Positions 1 through 10,779 are shown, counted from the stretch's first letter. The stretch is DNA of 64,000 nt from Allopusillimonas soli (GCF_004153445.1 NZ_SDQC01000001.1:434001-498000), one strand, 5' to 3'. The notes: generated by a model not told the origin, from the sequence alone. Numbers and translations are program-made.

Positions 1-647
1 AACTATTGGCCGACTACCTCAATCGTCACAACTACGACACCTTGCTGGCGCCCGACGCCAGCGACCTGGCTGGGCGCATACAGCGCTACTCGCCCGACCT
101 CATCGTACTCGACCGCATGATGCCCGACGGGGACGGTGCTGAGGCCTGCCGCAAACTGCGCCAGCAAGGGGAAGACATCCCTGTTATTTTACTGACCGCG
201 CGCGACGAAACCGTGGACAGGGTCATCGGCCTTGAAGCAGGCGCCGACGACTACCTGGGCAAGCCCTTCGATCCGCGCGAACTGCTCGCCCGCATCGAGG
301 CTGTATTGCGGCGCAAGCGCGGCGCCTCCGCGCTCAATAAGGACAAGCCCGTGGCTTTTGGACCATTCGTGTTCGATCCGGCCACGCGCCAGCTCTACCG
401 GGGAGAGGAAATCATCAAGCTCACGGGCGGCGAGGTCAATCTGCTCGAAGCGCTGGTCAGCAATCCGGGCAAACCGCTGTCACGCGACCGCCTTCTGGCG
501 CTTGCGCGAGACGACGATGAAGGAGAGCGCAACGACCGCGCCATCGATATCGCCATCCTGCGCCTGCGTCGCGCCATCGAGGACGATCCCAAACAGCCGC
601 GCTGGATCCAGACGGTGTGGGGAGTCGGCTACCGCTTCTCGCCCTGA
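1..647 (+). CDS. OmpR-family response regulator (5' end outside window)
   Basis: DNA-binding response regulator of a two-component system. The reading frame is open to the first base, so the gene begins upstream and the acidic N-terminal pair of the receiver domain is missing here. Visible receiver features are the phosphoacceptor Asp in IVLDRMMPDGDG, the switch Thr in LLTARD and the conserved Lys in YLGKPFD. A winged-helix C-terminal domain ends with WIQTVWGVGYRF, typical of OmpR/PhoB proteins. The histidine kinase starts 6 bp after the stop, so the two form an operon. The pair resembles OmpR/EnvZ or Bordetella RisA/RisS, but I cannot assign the exact orthologue. Confidence 0.93.
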   Translation, partial: LLADYLNRHNYDTLLAPDASDLAGRIQRYSPDLIVLDRMMPDGDGAEACRKLRQQGEDIPVILLTARDETVDRVIGLEAGADDYLGKPFDPRELLARIEAVLRRKRGASALNKDKPVAFGPFVFDPATRQLYRGEEIIKLTGGEVNLLEALVSNPGKPLSRDRLLALARDDDEGERNDRAIDIAILRLRRAIEDDPKQPRWIQTVWGVGYRFSP

Positions 648-653
648 TTCCAC

Positions 654-2036
654 ATGTGGCGTTCCCTGCTGCCCCTGTCTCTGCATTCCCGCATGGTGCT
701 GCTCACGCTGGGCACCATTCTGCTGGTGCAGGCGGCCACTTTTGCGTCGGTGGCGTACTTCCGCAAGAAGTTCACCGAAGAAGTCGCCGTGGAACTCACG
801 GCGACCACGATCCGCACCCTGCGCGCATCGCTGGCCGAAATTCCGTCCCGTGAGCGCGCCGATTTCGTGCAGCGCGCATCGCAGAACGAATGGCGGCTCT
901 GGTCGCGCAATCTGCCCTCCAATGCCAGTGTCGAAGAGCACCGACCCAGGCACCGCCCCCAACGCCCGCCTCCGCAGGCCAACGACATACGCGACAATCT
1001 GCGCGCCTTCGTCAAGGCGCTGAATGCCAGGCTGAACGACGGCACCCGCGTGGCGCTCTCTCGCGGCCCCGAACCCCGACTGTATATTTCACTGCTGCCT
1101 GACATCGATGAGGACGAAGGCAACTATAACCGCGAGTGGCTTGTCATCCCGCTAGACCGGATTGCACCACCCGTGGCCACGCCGGTCATCGTGGTCTGGC
1201 TTACCGGCATGGGCCTGCTGCTCCTGCTTTCGGCCGCCTTCTCCTGGCATATCACACGGCCGCTAACCCGGCTGGCCCAGGCCGCGGACCGACTGGCCGC
1301 TGGGCAGCCAGAGCGGGTCACACCGTCGGGGCCGCGTGAAACGCGGGCCCTGGCCGAACGCTTCAACGCCATGCAGGACACGCTGGCTGAAACCAGCGCC
1401 GTGCAGCGCACCCTGCTGGCCGGGCTTCCCCACGATCTCAAGGGCCCGCTATCCAGAATGTGGCTGCGCATAGAAATGGTGGAGGATGCGCCGTTCCGAG
1501 AAGGCATGCGCAAAGACCTGCAGGACATGCAGCGCATGGTGGACCAGTTCATCGGTTTTGTGCGCGGGTCTGATCCCGGTTCCTACAATTTTGCCCGCAT
1601 GGATCTCAGGGCCTGGCTGAAGGAACAGGTCGATGCCTGGGAAAGCGTCGGCAGTCCGGTTTCCATGCTGCCGTGCGCCGTGCAACCCGTGTGGATACAA
1701 GGGGATCGTTCCGCGCTGGGGCGCCTGCTCGACAATCTGATCACCAATGCCCACAACCACGGAGCCCCGCCTGTGGAAGTGGGCCTGCGAACAAATGGAG
1801 ACATGGCCGTCATCGAAGTGTCCGACCACGGAGAGGGCATCAGCGCCCAACGTCGGGCGGAAGCCTTGCGGCCTTTTTCCCGCCTGGACGATGCGCGCAC
1901 ACGCACCGGCTCCGTGGGCCTGGGCCTTGCGCTGGCGGACGCCATCGTGCGCGCGCACCATGGCGAGATGGCGCTCGACGAAGCCGCCAGCGGCGGCCTC
2001 ATGGTCAGGATTTCGGTTCCCCGGCTCCCTGCTTGA
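654..2036 (+). CDS. EnvZ/RisS-like sensor histidine kinase
   Basis: Membrane sensor kinase, 460 residues, partner of the preceding regulator. TM1 lies near residues 13-33, followed by a periplasmic loop of roughly 140 residues, TM2 near 177-197, a HAMP linker, and an H-box with the phosphorylated His at about 260 in LPHDLKGPLSR. The ATPase domain shows the N-box LLDNLITNAHNHG, DHGEGIS and VGLGLALADAIV. The periplasmic loop carries a Pro/Arg-rich stretch (RPRHRPQRPPP) that may be flexible. The signal sensed cannot be read from sequence. The last 32 bp overlap the end of the convergent cydB-like gene. Confidence 0.92.
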   Translation: MWRSLLPLSLHSRMVLLTLGTILLVQAATFASVAYFRKKFTEEVAVELTATTIRTLRASLAEIPSRERADFVQRASQNEWRLWSRNLPSNASVEEHRPRHRPQRPPPQANDIRDNLRAFVKALNARLNDGTRVALSRGPEPRLYISLLPDIDEDEGNYNREWLVIPLDRIAPPVATPVIVVWLTGMGLLLLLSAAFSWHITRPLTRLAQAADRLAAGQPERVTPSGPRETRALAERFNAMQDTLAETSAVQRTLLAGLPHDLKGPLSRMWLRIEMVEDAPFREGMRKDLQDMQRMVDQFIGFVRGSDPGSYNFARMDLRAWLKEQVDAWESVGSPVSMLPCAVQPVWIQGDRSALGRLLDNLITNAHNHGAPPVEVGLRTNGDMAVIEVSDHGEGISAQRRAEALRPFSRLDDARTRTGSVGLGLALADAIVRAHHGEMALDEAASGGLMVRISVPRLPA

Positions 2037-3090
2037 CCGCGTGGCCAGGATAGGCGGGCGGCTCGGGACGCTTCGATAGGCCGAACATGCGCCAGTACAC
2101 GCGGATATTAAATACCAGGGCGGCCAGCAGCGCGATGACGGCACAGTACAACACCAGCGTCAGCGACGGCACCGAGGCCGCTGCGTCCCATATGGTAATG
2201 TTGTCGAGCACCAAAAAGGGAAAGAAACTGTAGCCCAGTCCGCCCAGCACAATCAGGAAGATGGCCAGGGTCATCGAAAAAGGAAGCGCCGTATTGCGGA
2301 AGCTGCTGTTGATCATTCGCTGCAGACACATTTCGGTGGAAACGAAACAGATCAGCAGACTCGCCCATAATATGGGCACGGCAAGCGGATGCTGGCCATC
2401 GCTCCATTTCAGGAAAACACCTGTGTTGGCGAACGCCAGCATGATGGTCAGGCCCACGGCGCCCGCAGCCATCCAGCGGATGGCGCGGCGGCCCCAGAAT
2501 ACAGCGCGCGCGCGCAGCGCCCCACCCTCGCGCATGATAAGCCAGCCTGCACCCAGCATGCAGTATGCGGCAAATACGCAAATCCCCATGAAAACCATGA
2601 ACCAGATGAAATCTGGCGCATCCTCCAGCGGCATAACGATTTGCCCCAGCAGCATCCCGTGAGCGAGCGCCGTGCATAGAGAACCCGCGGCAAATCCGCC
2701 CATCCAGCGGCTTTGCCGGGGCCGGGGGGCGCGCAGACGCATCTCGAAAGATATCGAGCGCAGCAGCACGCCCAAGGACAGCAGCGCCAAAGGCAGATAC
2801 AGCTGCCCCATGATGGCACCCACCGCCCCCGGAAAAGCGGCCACAAAAAGGCCCAGTCCAAGGAAAAGCCAGAACTCATTGGCATCGCGCCAAGGGCTTA
2901 GCAGTTCGAGCATGCGCCCCCTGAGCTGCAGGGGCGCAAACAGCACGAGACAGCCCACTCCGATATCAAAGCCGTCGAGCACCGCTGCCGCGATAATCAC
3001 CAGATAAAGCAGCCCCATGAGCACCAGCGGCATCCAGAATGCCGGATCGGTGGCCCCATAGCCCAGGGCCTGAGCCAACGCGTCGATCAT
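2005..3090 (-). CDS. cydB: Cytochrome bd-type oxidase subunit II (CydB family)
   Basis: Integral membrane protein of 361 residues with about eight or nine hydrophobic segments. It keeps family hallmarks: LDGFDIGVG in the first helix and PWRDANEFWLFLGLGLFVAAFPG after the second. In canonical oxidases CydB pairs with CydA and holds no catalytic heme of its own, apart from some heme d-containing variants. Its start overlaps the stop of the upstream cydA-like gene by 4 bp, which implies translational coupling. No CydX-like small ORF follows. Since its partner lacks all heme ligands, this pair is probably not a standard quinol oxidase; the symbol reflects family only. Confidence 0.9.
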   Translation of the reverse strand: MIDALAQALGYGATDPAFWMPLVLMGLLYLVIIAAAVLDGFDIGVGCLVLFAPLQLRGRMLELLSPWRDANEFWLFLGLGLFVAAFPGAVGAIMGQLYLPLALLSLGVLLRSISFEMRLRAPRPRQSRWMGGFAAGSLCTALAHGMLLGQIVMPLEDAPDFIWFMVFMGICVFAAYCMLGAGWLIMREGGALRARAVFWGRRAIRWMAAGAVGLTIMLAFANTGVFLKWSDGQHPLAVPILWASLLICFVSTEMCLQRMINSSFRNTALPFSMTLAIFLIVLGGLGYSFFPFLVLDNITIWDAAASVPSLTLVLYCAVIALLAALVFNIRVYWRMFGLSKRPEPPAYPGHAVKQGAGEPKS

Positions 3091-4430
3091 GCCCGCCCCC
3101 TATGACGTGCCACAGGTACGACCCCATAGCGGGCAATATGGCGCACCATGCGCAAGAACCCCGCAATGAACAGGCCATACAGAAGCAGGCTGGCAACCAG
3201 TACGGAGGCCAGTAGAGAGAAATCGGCGGATCCTGCGATTTCAGCCACGGTGATGGTGCCGGTGACCGCATACGGGTAGGCCGCCAGGAGAATGTAGGCA
3301 AGGCCGGCCAATATCAATATCCAGCTCATAAATGACGTGGCGCCAAGCACATGCCGCCATGCGCGGGACAGGACACCCGGATCGTAGGCCGACCGATGGA
3401 TGCGCACCAGCGTGACGCCCGCGACCAGCGCCAGCGCCAGTCCCGTCAGGACGGCGGCGCGAAAGAACCAGAATGTGGCGGCGACCGGAGGGGCCATGCC
3501 TGAAAATTGGTCCAGCCCCCGAGGCCTGCCGTCATCGTCACGTGCCAGCCAGGGCTTGCCGGCCTCGGGCAGCGACCAGGCTGCGCGATTCCGGGCCGAG
3601 CCGGCGTCGGGCCAGCCGAAGAGCACCATATCGGGGGCGTGACCGCTGTGCCAGTACCCGGACACCGCCGCGGCCTTGGCAGGCAAATAGCGGGCAGCCA
3701 CCAGACCATCGCCGGCGGCGCAGAGGCCTTGCAGCACAATGCAGGCACAGGCGACACGCAAGGCCATACGGAACGCGAGCCGCTCGCTGGGCTCGGAGGG
3801 CCTGCGCAGGGACTGCACGGCCACGACGGCAATGACCAGGAAGGCGGCGCACAGCAGGCTGCCCAGGAGATAGAGCCCCGCGTACCACGGAAAAGCGGGG
3901 TTGAAAACCACCTGCAGCCAGTTTTCGACCTGATACCGGCCTTCGGTGAACTGCGCCCCTGCCGGGATGTGCATCCAGGAAACCAGCACGACCAGCCACA
4001 GCACCATCAGGGTGGAACCCACGGCCACCAGGACCACGACAGCCGCGTGTGCACGGGACGACAGCCGTCTTTCACCGAAGAGCATTGCGCCCAGAAAACA
4101 GGTCTTGAACACATATACCGTGGCCAGGCCAGCGGCCAGGAGCGGGCCGGCCACATCGCCGATCTTGCCCAGCAGGCCGGGCCACAGGCTGCCCAGTTGC
4201 ACCATGACCGGTATGCTCGCGGCGAACGCAACGAATGAAGCCAAGGCGAACACCCGCACCCAAAACCGGTAGGCGCCCATCCAGGGCGAAACCGGCGAGG
4301 CCAGCGAACGGACGCGCATGTAGGCCAGCATCCAAGCCAGACCCAGCTCGAGAGCAAGGAACAGCAGCATGAAAGCGAGGCTGGCGAAGAACTGGATCTG
4401 CGATAACCACAAGGTCGACGATTGCGTCAT
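3087..4430 (-). CDS. cydA: Divergent CydA-family protein lacking heme ligands
   Basis: Polytopic membrane protein of 447 residues, alignable by eye to the cyanide-insensitive (CioA) branch of cytochrome bd subunit I. Landmarks are WLSQIQF near residue 8, NPAFPWY near 177, SWMHIPAGAQF near 151 and KAAAVSGYW near 252. Every canonical ligand or proton-path residue is changed: the heme d His19 aligns with Met21, heme b558 ligands His186 and Met393 with Leu186 and Ala326, heme b595 Glu445 with Leu381, and Glu99 and Glu107 with Gly101 and Lys109. The GRQPW motif reads AAYPY. The quinol-loop Lys252 is kept but Glu257 is Ser. Oxygen reduction by the normal mechanism is unlikely; the real role is unknown. 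Coupled to the CydB-like gene by a 4-bp overlap. Confidence 0.85.
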   Translation of the reverse strand: MTQSSTLWLSQIQFFASLAFMLLFLALELGLAWMLAYMRVRSLASPVSPWMGAYRFWVRVFALASFVAFAASIPVMVQLGSLWPGLLGKIGDVAGPLLAAGLATVYVFKTCFLGAMLFGERRLSSRAHAAVVVLVAVGSTLMVLWLVVLVSWMHIPAGAQFTEGRYQVENWLQVVFNPAFPWYAGLYLLGSLLCAAFLVIAVVAVQSLRRPSEPSERLAFRMALRVACACIVLQGLCAAGDGLVAARYLPAKAAAVSGYWHSGHAPDMVLFGWPDAGSARNRAAWSLPEAGKPWLARDDDGRPRGLDQFSGMAPPVAATFWFFRAAVLTGLALALVAGVTLVRIHRSAYDPGVLSRAWRHVLGATSFMSWILILAGLAYILLAAYPYAVTGTITVAEIAGSADFSLLASVLVASLLLYGLFIAGFLRMVRHIARYGVVPVARHRGRA

Positions 4431-4537
4431 GGCCGCTAGTTTAGAGCCAGAAGCGGGTTTGTAAAGTCATACGACGGGCAAAAGTTCGCGAACGTGGCAA
4501 AATGTTTACTTTGCTTGTTTTCGCGTTTCCACCCAGA

Positions 4538-6304
4538 ATGACATCTGCGCCCACCCCACCCCCCGCCTCGAATTTCCTGCGCACCATTATCGACAGCGAC
4601 CTGGCGCAGGGCCGCTACGCCGGCAAGCGCTGGGCCGGCAAACCCGGTCCGGCGGACGTCCATGCCGATGCGCCGGCCGATACGGCCCGCATCCGCACCC
4701 GGTTTCCGCCCGAACCCAACGGCTATCTGCACATCGGCCACGCAAAGAGTATTTGCCTGAATTTCGGCCTGGCTCAGGACTACGGCGGCGCATGCCATCT
4801 GCGCTTTGACGACACCAACCCGGAGAAAGAAGAGGACGAATACGTCCGCGCCATCATAGAGATGGTTCGCTGGTTGGGCTTCGACTGGCGCTTCAATGGC
4901 GAAGACAATTGCTACTTCGCCAGCGACTATTTCGATTTCATGTATGGCTTTGCCGAGGCGCTGGTCCAGGCCGGCCATGCCTACGTCGACGAGCAAAGTC
5001 CCGAGGAAATGCGCGCCAGCCGTGGCACGCTCACGGAGAAGGGTGTCAATTCCTCCTGGCGCAGCCGCCCAGCGGAAGAATCCCTGCTGCGGCTGCGCGA
5101 GATGCGTGATGGCAAGCATCCGGATGGCAGCATGGCCCTGCGCGCACGCATCGACATGGGCTCGCCCAATATCAACCTGCGCGATCCCGTGCTGTACCGC
5201 ATCCGCCATACACCGCACCATCGCACAGGATCCACCTGGTGCATTTATCCCATGTACGCGTGGGCGCATCCAGTGGAGGATGCCCTGGAGGGCATCACCC
5301 ACAGCATCTGCACCCTCGAATTCGAGGATCAGCGGCCCTTCTACGACTGGATACTGGAACGGCTCGCCGAGCTTGGACAACTGGCCCGTCCCCTGCCACA
5401 CCAGCATGAGTTCGCCCGCCTGAATCTCAGCTATGTTGTCACCAGCAAGCGAAAACTGCTGCAACTGGTGCGCGAAGGCCGCGTCAGCGGCTGGGATGAT
5501 CCGCGCATGCCCACGCTCGCCGGCCTGCGGCGGCGCGGATATACGCCCTCCGCCATCCGGCTGTTTTGCGAGAGGCTGGGCGTTTCCAAGGCCGACTCCC
5601 GCATCGACTACAGCATCCTCGAACAGGCACTGCGCGACGATCTGGATCCCGTGGCGCCCCGCGCTGTTGCGGTGCTGGATCCGCTCAAGCTGGTACTCAC
5701 GAACTACCCCGAGGGGCAAACCGAGCTGTGCCATGCGCCCCGTAACCCACATGCACCGGAAGCCGGTTCGCGCGAGTTTCCGCTTTCGCGCGAGCTCTGG
5801 ATAGAACGCGACGACTTCCGCGAGGACCCGCCCAAAAAATATTTCCGCCTGTTCCCGGGCAACACCGTCCGGCTCAAATACGGCTACATCGTGCGCTGCA
5901 CCGGCTTCGTCAAGGATGACAGCGGCCAGGTCACGGAGGTTCATGCCGAATACCTGCCGGACACCAAGAGCGGGACACCGGGCGCCGATTCGGTCAAAGT
6001 CAAGGGCAATATTACCTGGGTCAGCGCGGCGCATGCGGTGCCTGCGGAAGTCCGCTTGTACGACCGCCTGTTCAACGATGCCCATCCCGATGGCGCGGGC
6101 AAGGATTTCCTCGACGCGCTCAATCCCGATTCCTGCCATGTACGACAAGGCTGGCTGGAGCCGGGCACCCGCGCCGAGCCGGAAACCGTCTGGCAATTCG
6201 AGCGCCTGGGCTATTTCGTGGCCGACCGCGAACTCTCTACGCCGGAGAAGCCGATCATCAATCGCGCCATCACGCTCAAAGACTCCTGGGCGCACGTCAA
6301 ATAA
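4538..6304 (+). CDS. glnS: Glutaminyl-tRNA synthetase
   Basis: Charges tRNA-Gln with glutamine in the cytoplasm. The class I signature HIGH is at residues 65-68 in [11 protein letters not shown], and the KMSKS-equivalent loop reads TSKRK at about 302-306 (E. coli has MSKRK). The beta-barrel anticodon-binding region follows and ends with the family sequence [11 protein letters not shown] chose the ATG at 4538 (588 aa); an in-frame ATG at 4502 would add 12 hydrophobic residues unlike the family. minC begins 13 bp after the stop, so glnS probably heads a glnS-minCDE transcript. The 107 bp to the divergent cydA-like gene must hold both promoters, which I could not define. Confidence 0.96.
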   Translation: MTSAPTPPPASNFLRTIIDSDLAQGRYAGKRWAGKPGPADVHADAPADTARIRTRFPPEPNGYLHIGHAKSICLNFGLAQDYGGACHLRFDDTNPEKEEDEYVRAIIEMVRWLGFDWRFNGEDNCYFASDYFDFMYGFAEALVQAGHAYVDEQSPEEMRASRGTLTEKGVNSSWRSRPAEESLLRLREMRDGKHPDGSMALRARIDMGSPNINLRDPVLYRIRHTPHHRTGSTWCIYPMYAWAHPVEDALEGITHSICTLEFEDQRPFYDWILERLAELGQLARPLPHQHEFARLNLSYVVTSKRKLLQLVREGRVSGWDDPRMPTLAGLRRRGYTPSAIRLFCERLGVSKADSRIDYSILEQALRDDLDPVAPRAVAVLDPLKLVLTNYPEGQTELCHAPRNPHAPEAGSREFPLSRELWIERDDFREDPPKKYFRLFPGNTVRLKYGYIVRCTGFVKDDSGQVTEVHAEYLPDTKSGTPGADSVKVKGNITWVSAAHAVPAEVRLYDRLFNDAHPDGAGKDFLDALNPDSCHVRQGWLEPGTRAEPETVWQFERLGYFVADRELSTPEKPIINRAITLKDSWAHVK

Positions 6305-6317
6305 GGACAGACCTTCA

Positions 6318-7142
6318 GTGAGCGATACATCCACCTCATCCAAAACCCAGCCCGCGCTGGATTTCAAGAGTGCCACCCTGTACGCGGTGCGGGTGGTGCT
6401 CAACAGCAATGACAACAGTGCCTTGCTGGCCGCGCTGGACCAGCGCATGCACGATGCCGGCTCTTTTTTCGAGAACGAGCCTGTTGTCATAGATGCCAGC
6501 CGGCTGGACGGCCCCATAGATTGGCCCGCACTCATCGAATCGCTGCGGAATCACAGCCTGCATCCGGTAGGCGTCGTGGCTGAGGGCGATAACCTTGAGC
6601 ACGCCCGTCAAGCGGGCCTGGCCGCTGTGGACCTGGCCAATCCGGTGCAGCGTCCCACGCCTGCCCCGGCCCCAGAGGCGGAAGTGCCTGTGGTCGCACC
6701 GCCGCAAGAGCCCGAAGTATCCCCGGCCAGCTCGCGCGGGTCGCGGGCAGCCAAGACGGCCAAGAGCCCGGAACCCGACACACCGCCGGCCATGCCCGAG
6801 ATGGCGCCCGCCGCCATGGTCATCAACCGGCCGCTGCGCTCGGGCCAACGTATTTATGCGCGCAATACGGATCTGATTGTCATCGGCGTGGTCAGCCAGG
6901 GTGCTGAAGTTATCGCCGACGGCAATATCCATGTCTATGGACCGTTGCGGGGCAAGGCCATGGCGGGAGCGCGCGGCGACACCGCCGCCCGCATCTTCAC
7001 CACGCAGCTCGATCCCGAGCTCCTGGCGATTGCGGGCGTGTATCGCGTCATTGAAACACGGCTTGAAAAGGGCCAGCAAAACCAGCCTGCCATCGTCAGC
7101 CTGCAAAACGATACACTCAAGATAGACGCATTGGTCAAGTAA
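6318..7142 (+). CDS. minC: Septum site-determining protein MinC
   Basis: Inhibitor of FtsZ assembly that blocks division at the poles together with MinD. The N-terminal domain (about residues 10-110, starting with [13 protein letters not shown]) is followed by a Pro/Ala-rich linker near 115-165 and the beta-helical C-terminal domain, which contains [45 protein letters not shown]. At 274 residues it is longer than E. coli MinC (231), mainly because of the linker. The start is GTG, with AAGGA at 6303-6307 partly inside the glnS stop region; no ATG fits better. minD follows after 112 bp. Confidence 0.94.
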   Translation: MSDTSTSSKTQPALDFKSATLYAVRVVLNSNDNSALLAALDQRMHDAGSFFENEPVVIDASRLDGPIDWPALIESLRNHSLHPVGVVAEGDNLEHARQAGLAAVDLANPVQRPTPAPAPEAEVPVVAPPQEPEVSPASSRGSRAAKTAKSPEPDTPPAMPEMAPAAMVINRPLRSGQRIYARNTDLIVIGVVSQGAEVIADGNIHVYGPLRGKAMAGARGDTAARIFTTQLDPELLAIAGVYRVIETRLEKGQQNQPAIVSLQNDTLKIDALVK

Positions 7143-7254
7143 CAGATCCTGTATTCTTGACAGCAAAATTTAAATTAGTGCAAGCCGCGCATACAGGGGC
7201 GCGGATTTGCATTACGATTACGTGATTTGAAAACCAACAAGGATATTTATCGTC

Positions 7255-8070
7255 ATGGCGCGAATTGTTGTGGTGACTTCCGGCAAAGGCGGGGTGGGCA
7301 AAACAACCACCAGCGCAAGTTTTTCCGCGGGGCTGGCCATGAAGGGCCACAAAACTGTTGTCATCGACTTTGACGTCGGCCTGCGCAACCTGGACCTCAT
7401 CATGGGTTGTGAACGCCGCGTGGTCTATGATTTCGTCAACGTCATTCAGGGCGAGGCCAGCCTCAACCAGGCGCTCATCCGCGACAAGCAGCTCGAGAAC
7501 CTCTACATCTTGCCGGCTTCACAAACACGCGACAAAGACGCGCTGACGCGCGAGGGCGTGGGCAAGGTGCTCGAGGATCTTGCGGGCATGGATTTCGAAT
7601 ACATCGTGTGCGATTCGCCCGCGGGGATTGAAACCGGTGCCCTGATGGCGGCCTACTTCGCCGATGACGCACTCGTGGTTACCAACCCCGAGGTATCCTC
7701 CGTACGCGATTCCGACCGCATCCTGGGCATTTTGTCGGCCAAGTCCCGGCGCGCCGAGAACAGTGACGAACCCATCAAGGAGCACCTGCTGCTCACGCGC
7801 TATAACGCAAAGCGCGTAGCCGAGGGCGAAATGCTGTCCCTCAAGGATATCGAAGACATCCTGCGCATCAAGCTCATCGGCGTTATTCCAGAGTCGGAAT
7901 CGGTCCTCCAGGCGTCCAACCAGGGCATTCCAGCCATCCACTTGCGCGACAGCGAGGTGGCCATGGCCTATCAGGATGTGGTGGCACGCTATCTTGGTGA
8001 AGAAAAGCCCCTGCGCTTTGTCGATTATGAAAAACCCGGCCTCTTCAAGCGCCTGTTCGGGGGGAAATAA
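7255..8070 (+). CDS. minD: Septum site-determining ATPase MinD
   Basis: Membrane-associated ATPase that recruits MinC and oscillates under MinE control. The deviant Walker A motif GKGGVGKTT is at residues 10-18, and the C-terminal amphipathic membrane-targeting helix is visible in the last residues ([12 protein letters not shown]). Length of 271 aa equals that of E. coli MinD (270). AAGGA at 7239-7243 is the ribosome-binding site. minE starts 2 bp after the stop. Confidence 0.98.
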   Translation: MARIVVVTSGKGGVGKTTTSASFSAGLAMKGHKTVVIDFDVGLRNLDLIMGCERRVVYDFVNVIQGEASLNQALIRDKQLENLYILPASQTRDKDALTREGVGKVLEDLAGMDFEYIVCDSPAGIETGALMAAYFADDALVVTNPEVSSVRDSDRILGILSAKSRRAENSDEPIKEHLLLTRYNAKRVAEGEMLSLKDIEDILRIKLIGVIPESESVLQASNQGIPAIHLRDSEVAMAYQDVVARYLGEEKPLRFVDYEKPGLFKRLFGGK

Positions 8071-8072
8071 GT

Positions 8073-8339
8073 ATGTCCTTGCTGTCTTTTTTCCGCAGCC
8101 AGAAGAAAACCTCCGCCTCGGTGGCGCGCGACCGTCTGCAGCTCATTCTCATCAACGAGCGCGGCGACGGAACCACGCCCGACTACCTGCCGCGCCTGCA
8201 AAAAGAGCTGGTGGAAGTGATTTCGCGCTACGTCAAGATCAATCCCGACGACATCAAGGTCAACCTTGATCGCCAGGATTCCCTGGAAATCCTTGAGGTG
8301 AAAATCGAAATGCCGCAGGTAGACACGGCCAAGGCCTGA
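8073..8339 (+). CDS. minE: Cell division topological specificity factor MinE
   Basis: Stimulates MinD ATPase and restricts MinCD to the poles. The 88-residue protein has the N-terminal membrane and MinD contact segment ([26 protein letters not shown]) and the C-terminal topological-specificity domain ([14 protein letters not shown]). It is the last gene of the cluster and is followed by a strong intrinsic terminator at 8362. Confidence 0.97.
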   Translation: MSLLSFFRSQKKTSASVARDRLQLILINERGDGTTPDYLPRLQKELVEVISRYVKINPDDIKVNLDRQDSLEILEVKIEMPQVDTAKA

Positions 8340-8361
8340 TCCGCTCCGCTTCCTTTGCGTC

Positions 8362-8392
8362 AAAACGCCTGGCTCAGCCAGGCGTTTTTTTT
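8362..8392 (+). terminator. Rho-independent terminator after minE
   Basis: Perfect stem AAAACGCCTGGC (8362-8373) pairing with GCCAGGCGTTTT (8377-8388), loop TCA, then further T residues to 8392. It ends the glnS-minCDE transcript. Confidence 0.92.
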
Positions 8393-8467
8393 GATCGCGA
8401 CCAGGACACCGTCATTTATGACCATTACAAACCTTATATTCAGCTTATTGTAAGTATTTACAAATAG

Positions 8468-8486
8468 AATGCGAATAATTCTTATT
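8468..8486. promoter_or_regulatory. Fur-box-like operator
   Basis: AATGCGAATAATTCTTATT lies 29 bp upstream of the siderophore receptor start. It matches the palindrome AATGAGAATGATTCTCATT, typical of Fur sites, at 16 of 19 positions by my count. Iron-dependent repression of the receptor and downstream genes is inferred. Confidence 0.75.
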
Positions 8487-8514
8487 TTAATAACATGTTT
8501 TAGGGAATTTCGTC

Positions 8515-10779
8515 TTGTCCTCCTCTTCTCTGCCGTCGCGCACACTGCTGGGGTCTTCCCTGGCGCTGGCGCTGGCAACGCCTGCCGCCTTTCTGCCTGC
8601 CGCCGTTCAAGCTCAAACAGCCGCTAACCCGCCCTCTCCCGCCACACTGAGCCCAGTTCGAGTTCAAGGCAATGCGGAGCACGATTATCAGGTGCAGGAG
8701 GCGTCTCAAGCCAAATTCACGGCACCGCTCGTTGATACGCCCAAGTCCGTTCAGATCATCCCACAGGCCGTTATGCAGGATACCGCCGCAACCTCCCTGG
8801 AGGACGTGCTGCGCAATGCGCCGGGCATCACATTCGGCGCGGGTGAAGGTGGCCAGCCGCTGGCCGATCGGCCATTCATACGCGGCGCCTCATCGGCCAG
8901 CAATATTTTCGTCGACGGTATTCGTGATTCGGGCGGCCAGACACGCGACATGTTCGATGTGGAAAACGTCGAGATCGTGCGCGGCGCCGACTCGGCGCTG
9001 GGCGGACGGGGCACAGGCGGAGGCAGCATCAACCTGAGCACCAAGCATGCGCACCTTCGCGATGCCGCCAGCGCGACCCTGGGCATCGGCACCGACCGCT
9101 ACTTGCGCGCCACCGCCGACGGCAACTGGAAAATGAGCGATACCTCGGCCTTTCGCCTGAATGTGATGGGCGCGCGCGGCGACTTCCCTGGGCGCGACGA
9201 AGTCGACTACAAGAACTTCGGCATTGCCCCCACGCTCTCCTTCGGCCAGGGCACGGACACCCGCGTGTTCGTCAGCTACTATCACTATCAGACGGATGGC
9301 ATGTCGGACTATGGCGTGCCTGTCATCAGGGAAAACGCGAACCGCGACTTCCCTTACCAGACTGACACCGGCATACTGGATGTGGACCGCGACACCTTCT
9401 ACGGCGTTCTGGATCGGGATTATCGCAAGACCCAGGCCGACATCGGCACCATCGAACTGGAACACGACCTTGCCGACAATCTCATGCTGCGTAATGCAAC
9501 ACGCTACGGCGAGACATTGAACGACTATGTGGTGACCAACCCCGGCGACGGCTCCGTGGCCTTTGACGCACCCACCAACCAATATTGGCTGCTGCGCGGC
9601 ACGAAATCGCGCTGGCAACGCAGCACCATGCTTGCCAACGTAACCGAGTTGTCCGGGAAGCTGGAGACCGGCAGCCTGAAGCACAGCTTCACGGCAGGCA
9701 TCGAGCTGTCGCGCGAAACCAACAAGAACGCCAGCTATAAAGTCAATACCATAACCGGGTCGGCATGCCCCTCGGTCTTTGCCGGCAAGCTCGACTGCAC
9801 GCCGCTGTACAACCCCAATCCCAGCGATCCCTGGACCGGATCACTGGAAAAGGGGCCACTGAGCCAGGATACGACATCCACCACCAAGGCAGCCTATCTG
9901 TTTGACAGCATCACCCTGTCGCCGCAATTCCAGCTCAACGCAGGCGTGCGGGTGGATCACTACACCATTTCGGGGGACTACGTCTCACGAGGCGCCTCGG
10001 GACCGCAATCCACCGACAGATCATGGACCATGTACAACTACCAGTTGGGACTGGTCTACAAGCCGGCGCCCAATGGCAGCGTCTATCTGAGCTACGCCAC
10101 GGCTTCCACGCCCCCCAGCATGAGCGGCGGCGACCAGGACAGCCTGTCCGCAGATACCAGCGTGCTGCGGCCTGAAAAGAGCCGGACACTGGAACTGGGC
10201 ACAAAATGGAATGTACTGAATGAACGCCTTAGCCTGACGGCAGCCCTGTTCCAGAACGAGCGGCGCGACGCCCAGATCGAGGTTGAGCCTGATGTGTTCG
10301 CCCAGGCAGGCGAGACGCGGGTGCGGGGCTTTGAGCTGGGTGTCGCAGGCCAGATCACCCCCAAGTGGGGTGTATACGGCGGCTATGCCTACATGGACAG
10401 CGAACTCGTGCATGGCGCCTATGACAGCGTCAATGAGGGCGATCCGTTGGCCAACACGCCCAAGCACAGTTTCAGCCTGTGGAGCACTTATCGTGTCCTC
10501 CCTCAGTTCACCGTGGGCGCAGGCGCCTACTATGTGGGCAAGATGTACGGCGGCTCCGGCACAACGGGATCGGCAGGCGGCGGCGCGAATGGCACCTATA
10601 TACCCTCGCACTGGCGCTTCGACGCCATGGCGGCCTACAGGGTCAGCAAGGCCCTGAGCCTGCAGCTCAATGCGCTTAACCTGACCGACAGGGTTTACTA
10701 TGCGCATAATAACGGCAATCACCATGCGGATTTCGGCCCGGGCCGGCAGTTCATCCTCAGCGCCAGCTTGAGCTACTGA
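8515..10779 (+). CDS. TonB-dependent siderophore receptor (Fiu-like)
   Basis: Outer-membrane transporter for ferric siderophores, 754 residues. A signal peptide ends near AVQAQT (about residue 34). A plug domain follows ([73 protein letters not shown]), then a 22-strand barrel ending in the aromatic C-terminus SASLSY. The plug sequence resembles the catecholate receptor Fiu. The start is TTG at 8515 with TAGGGA upstream; no ATG precedes the signal peptide. Co-location with a PiuC dioxygenase is also seen beside Fiu in enterobacteria, which supports a catecholate ligand without proving it. Confidence 0.93.
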   Translation: MSSSSLPSRTLLGSSLALALATPAAFLPAAVQAQTAANPPSPATLSPVRVQGNAEHDYQVQEASQAKFTAPLVDTPKSVQIIPQAVMQDTAATSLEDVLRNAPGITFGAGEGGQPLADRPFIRGASSASNIFVDGIRDSGGQTRDMFDVENVEIVRGADSALGGRGTGGGSINLSTKHAHLRDAASATLGIGTDRYLRATADGNWKMSDTSAFRLNVMGARGDFPGRDEVDYKNFGIAPTLSFGQGTDTRVFVSYYHYQTDGMSDYGVPVIRENANRDFPYQTDTGILDVDRDTFYGVLDRDYRKTQADIGTIELEHDLADNLMLRNATRYGETLNDYVVTNPGDGSVAFDAPTNQYWLLRGTKSRWQRSTMLANVTELSGKLETGSLKHSFTAGIELSRETNKNASYKVNTITGSACPSVFAGKLDCTPLYNPNPSDPWTGSLEKGPLSQDTTSTTKAAYLFDSITLSPQFQLNAGVRVDHYTISGDYVSRGASGPQSTDRSWTMYNYQLGLVYKPAPNGSVYLSYATASTPPSMSGGDQDSLSADTSVLRPEKSRTLELGTKWNVLNERLSLTAALFQNERRDAQIEVEPDVFAQAGETRVRGFELGVAGQITPKWGVYGGYAYMDSELVHGAYDSVNEGDPLANTPKHSFSLWSTYRVLPQFTVGAGAYYVGKMYGGSGTTGSAGGGANGTYIPSHWRFDAMAAYRVSKALSLQLNALNLTDRVYYAHNNGNHHADFGPGRQFILSASLSY

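Noticed and set aside
4436-6535. Long open frame on the minus strand opposite glnS (about 700 codons)
   Set aside because: It is a mirror of glnS codon structure in GC-rich DNA, has no recognisable domain or ribosome site, and runs into minC.
7143-7254. TTGACA at 7157-7162 as a promoter for minD
   Set aside because: No -10-like hexamer at suitable spacing; not supported enough to list.
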